From contig JAEBUN010000027.1 of NCBI GenBank assembly GCA_023014365.1, positions 62,001 through 126,000 on the forward strand: a stretch of 64,000 bases of DNA. The letters run 5' to 3'. The notes beneath the pieces were generated by a model that saw only the letters and a program-made list of their open reading frames with translations, did no database searches and was not told the origin of the DNA. The translations under genes were made by a program, and so were the position numbers. Source of the DNA: Lepiota brunneoincarnata. Lineage: Eukaryota > Basidiomycota > Agaricomycetes > Agaricales > Agaricaceae. Each line of letters begins with the position of its first letter. Within the stretch, counting starts at the first letter, position 1. This document shows, piece by piece, positions 57,696-64,000 of the stretch.

Positions 57696-59741
57696 TCAGT
57701 TCAAGTCCTCCAAGATGGCCTCAGGATCCTGAGTCATCAGGAAAGCAAGGAAGAGAAGTGACTTGAGCTCCTCAAATTCCTCGTATGTTGGGACTCCTGG
57801 AAAGTTGTCAGCAAACTCAAAGAATGCCTGAATGTCTTCAAGGGAGTCAGCCATCCCCATCTCAATGAACACGACATTGTTACCTTCCAAGGCCATCCTG
57901 GTAGCTTGCATTTCCTGGACAAACTGATAAACCACCCAATGGTGGTGAAACACCAAAGCCTCATAAGCGACGCAGTTCACCTCCAGGCTGACCAAGCTGG
58001 AGGACACAACACATGCAAAAGTGGCCAGATCTAGAAAATAAAGAGAATAAGAAAAGAGAAAAATAGTGAACAGAGAAAATTATGGTATTCACTGGTCAGT
58101 GAAGACGTGACTAGGGCATTCACAATGCCAGCCAAGACTCACAGATGGTCTGCAAAGGTGCAGGGGTAATTATAGAGGTCGCAGCTGTGACACTTCTTAC
58201 CCTTGCCCAGAGGCTTGCACTCCAACTTACAAGCAGCGCAGGAAGGACACTGAGACTGAGGTGGCACGTACTGGGGTAGATGTCAAAACCTTCAGTAAGG
58301 AAACACAAGAAAACTTGGAGAATGTACTGAAAGCTGGCTAGCTGCCAGCAGCCTAGGAAAGTCCTCATAAAAGAGCGGGACTGGGTGGCAGTATCCATGG
58401 TCCTGAATAATGGCAGCCTCAGAGCGTCGAACATGAGCTCAGGGAATGTATTTCTTCATCTGCATGTTGGAACTCTTCTTGGACGAAAGGATGCATTTTT
58501 GAGGTGACGGGCCAGCATGAGGAGACTCTTGAGGGATCTCTGGAACCACCAGGCTAGGCAAACAAGAAGGGATGGGGGTTGGAGAAGCTAAGAACGCATC
58601 TTGAAAAACAAAAGTCAGTTCTTGAGGGGCAGGGAAAGGCTCCAGAAGGAGCTCCAAATCTGGAGAAGGTGAAATCTCCATGGCGCTTGCAGGAGACTCA
58701 ACTGGAGCACCAGCTAAGTGAGGTGGTGATGGTGTTGGGCACCTAGGTGAAGCCAGCACATGTTGCCCATCCAGAGAAGAGGACCAGCTAAAGATTTTAA
58801 AGAGGTCAGCTTGAGAGACCTCAGGGACTGGAGAATGCAATGACAAGTTAGAACCCGCCAGGAATAAGGGGAGAGGGGGCAGCATTGATAATTTTGCCTT
58901 CTGTTTGCCTTTAAGGGCAGCTGGTATATGCACTAAAGCAGAAGTCAGTGGAAAGAAAAAAAATATATCATGAAAATGACTAAGCTTATGCATTGAAGTA
59001 GCAGAAGAGAGTATGGGGGAAGAAGGCTGGTTTGTTGAAGGGCCCAGTACCTCCAAACCTGATGCAATACCCAGGGGAGGGAGCACCAGCAAGTCTTCCC
59101 CATCCAGGGTGTGCAGAGAGATGGCGAGAGGGGGCAGCGACATTGAGCTGGACAAAGCCTCTGTGGATAATCCACCAGAGGGCCCGCCAATGGGGATACC
59201 TGACAAGGGTTCTGTGGAAAATCTGGCAGAGCGCTCGTCAGTTGGATTGCACAATGACATGATGGAAATCACGTGTCTTGGCACTGGAGCAGTTAAGGGA
59301 GAGGCTGGCAGAGGAGTTGGTTTGTGGGGTGGAGAGTATGGTGGAGGAGGGGTCCTTGCCACACCCACCTGATGATTTCTGCAAGCTCCTCAAGCTCCTT
59401 GCCCTCCTCTAGCCCTCCTAGTACACAGTGCTGGTGGTTCCCATTGAGGCAGGAGGTTGTGACATGCTGGTAGGTGAATAGTGAGACCTAAAAGCAGAGA
59501 AAACATGAGTGATGACAACAAGAACAGGGAAAAATGTGACTTATGTTGTACAATTGATGATGAAGGCACGCCTTGAGAAGCCAGTGAGGCATTGCTTGGC
59601 CCAGCATAGCCTGAAAACAGCGTTAAGAAAACAGAGAAAACTGTAACTCGAACTCTACTTACTGGAAGAAGAGTCTGAGTCCTCTTTGTAGCAAGCACAT
59701 TTGCTGCTGTGCATGTTTCTGTCCATTACTGATAAAAGTGG
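57696..59741 (-). CDS. Antisense hypothetical gene 2 inside Gypsy 2, zinc-cluster-like
   Basis: Exon 1 from ATG near 59733 (MDRNMHSSKCACYKEDSDSS) splices by GT-AG introns into YAGPSNASLASQG and then GGLEEGKELEELAEII. A long proline/serine-rich stretch follows (59368-58439). Then RRSEAAIIQDHGYCHPVPLF and a cysteine cluster CPSCAACKLEC...GKKCHSCDLYNYPC near 58150-58250. After a GT-AG intron the last exon reads from LATFACVVSSSLVSLEVNC to a stop at 57696. The HPVPLFYE(D/N)FP plus C-cluster layout resembles hypothetical proteins often annotated next to Gypsy elements in Agaricomycetes (recalled, not checked). A TGA after KKYIP and unresolved joins leave it uncertain whether this copy is intact. 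Confidence 0.45.
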
Positions 59742-60038
59742 GTGATGAAGAGTGATATGCAAGCAGGATAGATGAGTAAGAAGTGAGAGGGAGAATGAAA
59801 GAGAGGAAAAGAGACCTTGGGACATTTAAAAGACCCAATAATGAGATAAAAATTTAAGCTATAGCAACAAGAAGTTGATCTATACATTTAAACTCAGTGA
59901 CATGACATCATTTTGGAATAAGCTTAGCAAAAGTATGCTACTCTAAAAGCTGGTGAATGTTCTAGAACATAGAGTGCATCAGAGAGACTCAGATACTGTG
60001 AATTTGAAGGAGATAATGACTGAGGACAGTCAGCAATT

Positions 60039-60051
60039 GGTTAGGAGGAGA
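60039..60051 (+). other. Polypurine tract of Gypsy 2
   Basis: Purine-rich GGAGGAGA ends directly at the LTR start TGATATGCTG (60052), as expected for second-strand priming. It fixes the 3' end of the internal region 4.8 kb beyond integrase. Confidence 0.6.
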
Positions 60052-60849
60052 TGATATGCTGATTTCATGCCTATACATGAATTCCATACTCTGGAATGAT
60101 TCTCTACATAGAATCATTGGCTATATCATTAAAGAACCCTATAGAGGATTGGTACTATGTCCTGTAGTAGCCAGTTTGACTGAACTGAGGATATTTGAGC
60201 CTCGGAAGTGTTCAAACCAGCTCATTATCACTAAGCTTAGTGAACCAAACTATCAGAATGCTCTCTGGAGGGATTCTGGACTCTATATAGCCTATCGAGT
60301 ATACTCCGGTCACATCCAGGGACCTTATGAGCAGTTTTCTGATGAACTCGGATTTGTTGGAACCTAAAGAATGTACATAGTGGCTGTTGCAGGTGTATCA
60401 TGCCCATAGCAAGTCCAATAATGATGACTGGACCACGGAACAGAACATCCAACGTTCAGGAGGCAACACCCGATGCCCAAAACCCTAGACATATCAAAGA
60501 CTCATAATAAACAAGTGCTTTGTGGGTCCTGGCACCTTGGCATATTGCCTGACTGAGATTAATTACAATGGATCAAGGGATTGTCCATATGCCATACATT
60601 CTGATCATAATTGATCTGGAGGCTTAACGTGCTCATGTGGACACAGAATAATGCAGATGAGCATGGAACATGTCTGGCTGGATTGCCATTTGTCAATCAG
60701 AGAAAAACCCATAACCCAGGACAAGGTAGAAATGCTGCCAAACCTTCCAAAATATTCTGCAGTACCTGTAACAATTAAGCTTATTGTTTTCTATTTCATA
60801 TTTACTATCTCTTGTATGTATCTAAACAATATAAATACAGTTGCACTTG
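60052..60849 (+). repeat. 3' LTR of Gypsy 2, interrupted
   Basis: Closely matches 47554-48352 up to ATAAATACAGTTGCACTTG, where the Gypsy 3 LTR begins. The remaining ~500 bp of this LTR should lie beyond the window. Confidence 0.8.
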
Positions 60850-61424
60850 TAGGGATGCCCTCTCGGCTACACGAGGACATTGCGATTATCTAGTGTAGAG
60901 TGGTAATTCGGCTCACTCTTTATCTCTCTCTATTTATTCTTATCTTACACATAATTCTTTCACCTTCACACTCATTTTTACGTAGAAAACTCGCTCATTT
61001 ACGCTCTCAGTCTCTCATTTACATACAATAGCACTCCTTTTATTCCTGATTTTCGTAGAAACACAGACACATAGAACCTTTGAAATACGTGCCACATAGT
61101 TACCGAATACACATCTTTTACCCCTGAGAACTTGTGGCAGCCTTACACTTGGAGCCCACCATGAGGGGTGGCTAGCTCATAACCACACTCCTTCTCTATC
61201 CCTACAATCCTTACAACACGGCAGACCAACCAAGAGTCCAGACACGGTCACAGTCGAGGCTTCCATCCCAGCAAAGTCAGTCTTCTGAGAGCACGAAGCG
61301 TCGACGACCATCAGGAGCAGGACCTACAGTGACCACATCATTGTCAGACCAAGAGACATTATGAGGCCACACATGAAAGGCCTTACTCCTCACCTCAACA
61401 CCACCAGTAACACCAACCCCTCAA

Positions 61425-62560
61425 ATGGCCTCAGTATCAACTCCAGGAGGTATGACAGCCATGCCAGCACCAGGAACCAAGCATGCACCAGAGTTCAACC
61501 CCAAACATCCTGAGGAGTTGAAGGAGTTCTTTGAGGAGTTCAAACAGCAGGCGAGAGCATGTGGGTTGGATAAAGTGGAGAAAGTGAAGATGGTGGTGAA
61601 GTATACAGATACCAAGATGAAACAGTTCTGGAAGAGTCTTGAAGGGTATGAACAGGACTACGGAATACTAAAGAAAGAGATTTTAGAGTCATACTCAAAG
61701 ACATCCCTTGGAGGGAAATATTTGGTCAATCGCTTACTCAGGTTCATTGAGGCAGCGGCAGACGAGGATATTGAGGATGAAGATGACCTAAACAAGTATT
61801 ATCATAAGCTCTGGCCTATGGTGTCTGACCTTATCAACTCCAAAAAGATTACCATGGATGAAGGCGATCGCTACTTTTGGAAAGGACTTTCCCTCAGTAC
61901 TCGATGCACCATCCGGGATTGACTCGAAAAGGAGGACAGTAACCTGGACCGTTCACAGATCCCCAAAATCAAGAAAGTACTGAAGGCAGGGTGATTTGTG
62001 TTTTTGAAGGAAGCAGTAGATGAAGAAGAGTTATGGGAATGAAGGACAAGGAAGAGTTTGAAGAAACAAGGGAAGGGAAAGAAGAGACGAGAACGGAGTA
62101 GTAGTGAGGAGTTGGAGGAGTCATCTGTTGAGATGTTGACAGATGAAGAGTCCAGTGAGGAAGAGGGATGATGATGATATAGGCAAAAGGCTGGAAAAAC
62201 AAAGAAGGAGGTGAGAACGAGGAAGGTAAAGGTTGAAGAGGAGAAGGAAAAGAAGAAGGGAGGAGTGATGGATGAGGTTGAAGAACTCATGAGGAAACTA
62301 CATGGGCTAGAGGTAACCGAAGCAACATACATGGCAACTTACGCCCAGCTAGTTTTGGTAGCCCCAACTGTCACCGAACACATTTCACCACCAGCACAAT
62401 GGATACTGACAGCATCAACAACAGCCTTCATGTGAAATCAGCCAGGACGTGGGGTGCCCATGACACCCCAGAACTACACATGCCTCATGTGTAAAGATCC
62501 CTCACATAGGCTTCAAGCATGCCCCATCGCAGCTGAGTATGTTCAAGCAGGTTGATTACT
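61425..62560 (+). pseudogene. Gypsy 3 gag
   Basis: 165 open codons with PEFNPKHPEELKEFFEEFKQ and KMVVKYTDTKMKQFWKSL, typical of Gypsy capsid N-terminal regions. The frame is broken at 61921 and again downstream. Basic/acidic linker, then CLMCKDPSHRLQAC (CX2CX4HX4C) near 62480-62521. Confidence 0.75.
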
Positions 62561-62597
62561 TATCCTAGCTGGAGGGTACCATGTACATGGAGATGGC

Positions 62598-63306
62598 TTG
62601 CATATTGAACAACATCCAGGAGGGTTCAAAGGAGCTATAGATCAGAAGTGGGGGAGACCACTACAGGCAACCCCCAGTGCGAGTATAACACCACTGGTAC
62701 CAGCCCCAACCCCTTCATCTATACCACTTACCTCATATGTTTCAGCACAAGAGATGGAGACTGGAGAAGAAGGATTTGTGTGGGGAGCAATAGTCAAGTT
62801 GGAGGAGTTGGGAAATGAGAAGAAGTCAGAAGTGGAAGGGATGGTGATGACGAGAGCACAAGAGAAGAGAGGAGCTGGGAAGAGTAGTGAAGAGTCAGTA
62901 GAGACTAGGGAAGAAGGACGAAAGGAGGAAGCAGCCAAGACGCACCCAGCATACAAACTCAAGTCAAAAATCTCAAGCACATCAATAATGCAAGGGATCT
63001 ACAAATGCATACTTGAAGCTGAAGTCCCTAAAGTCACCGTAAAGGAGTTACTATCGATCAGTGGGGACCTTCACAAACTCATGATTGACAACACATGTAC
63101 ACAGAAAGCTCTGATGATGGGAGCTGTTGTAGCAGCAGTACCTGGGATGTTGCTCGAGTTTACAACACCACTTTGAGAGGTGGAAGTGACAGTGAAAGGG
63201 ACAGAGGGAAAGAGAGCAGTTGAGATGGGACTGTTGGATGAAGGGTCAGAGATTGTATTGGTGAGACAGGATTTATGTGATGAGTTGGGGATAAAGGTGA
63301 ATTGTT
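62598..63306 (+). pseudogene. Gypsy 3 protease region
   Basis: 192 open codons without a named domain (KEE-rich, then VTVKELLSISGDLHKLM), a TGA, then EMGLLDEGSEIVLVRQDLCD, the retroviral-type aspartic protease site with DEG in place of DSG/DTG. Ends at the junction near 63306. Confidence 0.6.
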
Positions 63307-63675
63307 ATGAACAGTCCAGACCGGGAGGAACAAGAATTACTGTTCGACTTTACAAGATGGGTACAGGAGACTACAGACCAACTACGGGCACAAGAATACG
63401 AAGACGAGGAAGGGGAATACTACACCGCCATGCAGGACCTGGCGAGAGAAGCAGGAATGGAGATAACCTTGGAGGATATATTGGAATACCCCGAGGACGA
63501 AGAAGATAACCATGGATCAACCGATCCAACCTCCGATACGGATGGAAGCACTGAGAGAATGGAGAGCGAGAACGGAGAGGACTCCATGGAGATACAATCG
63601 GGAGAAGGAGATTATGAGTCAGAAGAAAGCGATGGAACATCGCACAGCAGTAGCGAGAGTACTGACTCATTGTAA
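63307..63675 (+). CDS. Acidic 122-residue ORF at the tail of a further retroelement
   Basis: Starts MNSPDREEQELLFDFTRW, continues MQDLAREAGMEITLEDILEY and ends in a strongly acidic, serine-rich tail with its stop at 63675, directly followed by LTR-like sequence. Probably the last ORF, or the end of one, of another LTR element; family not recognised. Confidence 0.4.
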   Translation: MNSPDREEQELLFDFTRWVQETTDQLRAQEYEDEEGEYYTAMQDLAREAGMEITLEDILEYPEDEEDNHGSTDPTSDTDGSTERMESENGEDSMEIQSGEGDYESEESDGTSHSSSESTDSL

Positions 63676-64000
63676 TATAAATAACACTAGGATGCCATCA
63701 GCCAGGATGTGCATCATGGTCAGGACTGCGGACGACCAGTAGAACAGCCAAGTAACCTATAACGAGTATATAGCACCTCATAGGTATATAAGGCCTGTAC
63801 AAGTAGAGATTAAAGCCCTAAGCTTTAATCTTGTTAACAGCGGTCGTTTACCTCTCTGCCTTAACTTGGCGTCTTCCCTCGTTATCTCATTGAGCGCGAT
63901 CCACTAAGCTCTATAAGGCTAACCGTCTCGGACACCTTGTAGAGTGATTGAAGGCCGTCTCCAGTTATCCTCGGATACAGAAGGAGCACGGATCTTAACA
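63676..64000 (+). repeat. LTR-like sequence at the right edge
   Basis: Begins near TGTAATATAAATAAC, contains GGTATATAAGGCC (63783-63795) in a promoter-like position and runs off the window. No second copy is present here to prove the LTR identity. Confidence 0.4.

Larger units (their letters stand above)
45832..60783. repeat. Dispersed palindromic octamer TAAGCTTA, 28 copies
   Basis: Copies start at 45832, 45852, 46890, 47734, 48278, 48764, 48784, 49275, 50725, 50797, 51953, 52074, 52393, 52450, 53661, 54201, 54254, 54447, 54612, 55361, 55725, 56548, 57190, 57602, 58981, 59919, 60232 and 60776. About half extend to CTAAGCTTAG. They occur in both LTRs, the leader, gag-pol and the antisense gene region. 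Confidence 0.9.
47554..60849 (+). mobile_element. Gypsy 2: very long Ty3/Gypsy element with antisense gene-like cargo
   Basis: 5' LTR 47554-48846; primer-site-like TGGAGCCCACCA two bases after it; gag; protease; RT; RNase H; integrase (to about 55250); then 4 kb with coding-like, spliced sequence on the opposite strand (55.9-59.75 kb); a purine tract GGAGGAGA; and a 3' LTR starting at 60052 that is interrupted after about 798 bp by Gypsy 3. The internal region is about 11.2 kb, far longer than an ordinary Gypsy element. The TAAGCTTA octamer is spread over its whole length. Pol is interrupted by stops, so this copy is inactive. Confidence 0.75.
60848..63306 (+). mobile_element. Gypsy 3, inserted in the Gypsy 2 3' LTR, truncated after protease
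   Basis: 5' LTR 60848-61147 (TGTAGGGATG to CCTTACA), primer-site-like TGGAGCCCACCA at 61150, gag, zinc knuckle and protease. Continuity is lost near 63306, where a different acidic ORF and another LTR-like sequence follow; RT, RNase H and integrase are absent. Confidence 0.7.

Overview
This is nuclear DNA of a filamentous basidiomycete, most likely an Agaricomycete. The intact genes carry 8-11 introns of about 45-75 nt, and the gene families present (secreted GMC oxidoreductase of aryl-alcohol-oxidase type, type-B carboxylesterase, a multi-membrane-span family starting MSDFGGTLTGG, NACHT/NLR-type genes, KDZ-transposon-associated proteins, DIRS and Ty3/Gypsy retroelements) are typical of mushrooms and wood/litter decayers. 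No species is claimed.

Left half, 1-31 kb, CpG-rich: a gene neighbourhood built by repeated segmental duplication. Three genes can be spliced completely from the sequence: a 594-residue GMC oxidoreductase (4742-7081, minus, 11 exons), mitochondrial succinate dehydrogenase flavoprotein SDH1 (8146-10549, plus, 10 exons, 639 residues) and a secreted type-B carboxylesterase (11781-14072, plus, 12 exons, 565 residues). A multi-membrane-span gene runs off the left edge (1-2218, minus). The esterase and GMC genes form a tail-to-tail pair that recurs in broken form: esterase 3' end plus intact GMC at 3.8-7.1 kb; intact esterase plus GMC stub at 11.8-14.7 kb; esterase and GMC pseudogenes at 23.6-25.4 kb; and both 3' ends at 29.7-30.9 kb. 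The block 683-5226 was copied as a unit to 26571-30897, with one breakpoint exactly at a SINE-like repeat. A nearly intact DIRS-type (tyrosine-recombinase) retrotransposon, 17740-23572, sits directly upstream of the TATA box of the second esterase copy.

Right half, 31-64 kb, visibly CpG-poor: a nested retroelement block. A Ty3/Gypsy chromovirus (31962-39848; LTRs of 418/419 bp; 5-bp target duplication TGCAA) interrupts a minus-strand KDZ-associated gene whose reading frame is continuous across the insertion. An NLR-type gene is broken by a reverse solo LTR (45778-47077) and then by a second, very long Gypsy element (47554 to at least 60849). That element carries gag-pol on the plus strand and spliced, gene-like sequence on the opposite strand between integrase and 3' LTR. 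A third Gypsy element lies inside its 3' LTR, and a fourth element's tail closes the window.

The most unusual signal is a perfect palindromic octamer, TAAGCTTA, found 28 times between 45.8 and 60.8 kb and only once elsewhere by eye. Its distribution matches the second Gypsy element (both LTRs, gag-pol and antisense genes) and the solo LTR of the same family. It occurs in different reading phases, which suggests a DNA-level role or a DNA-level amplification process.
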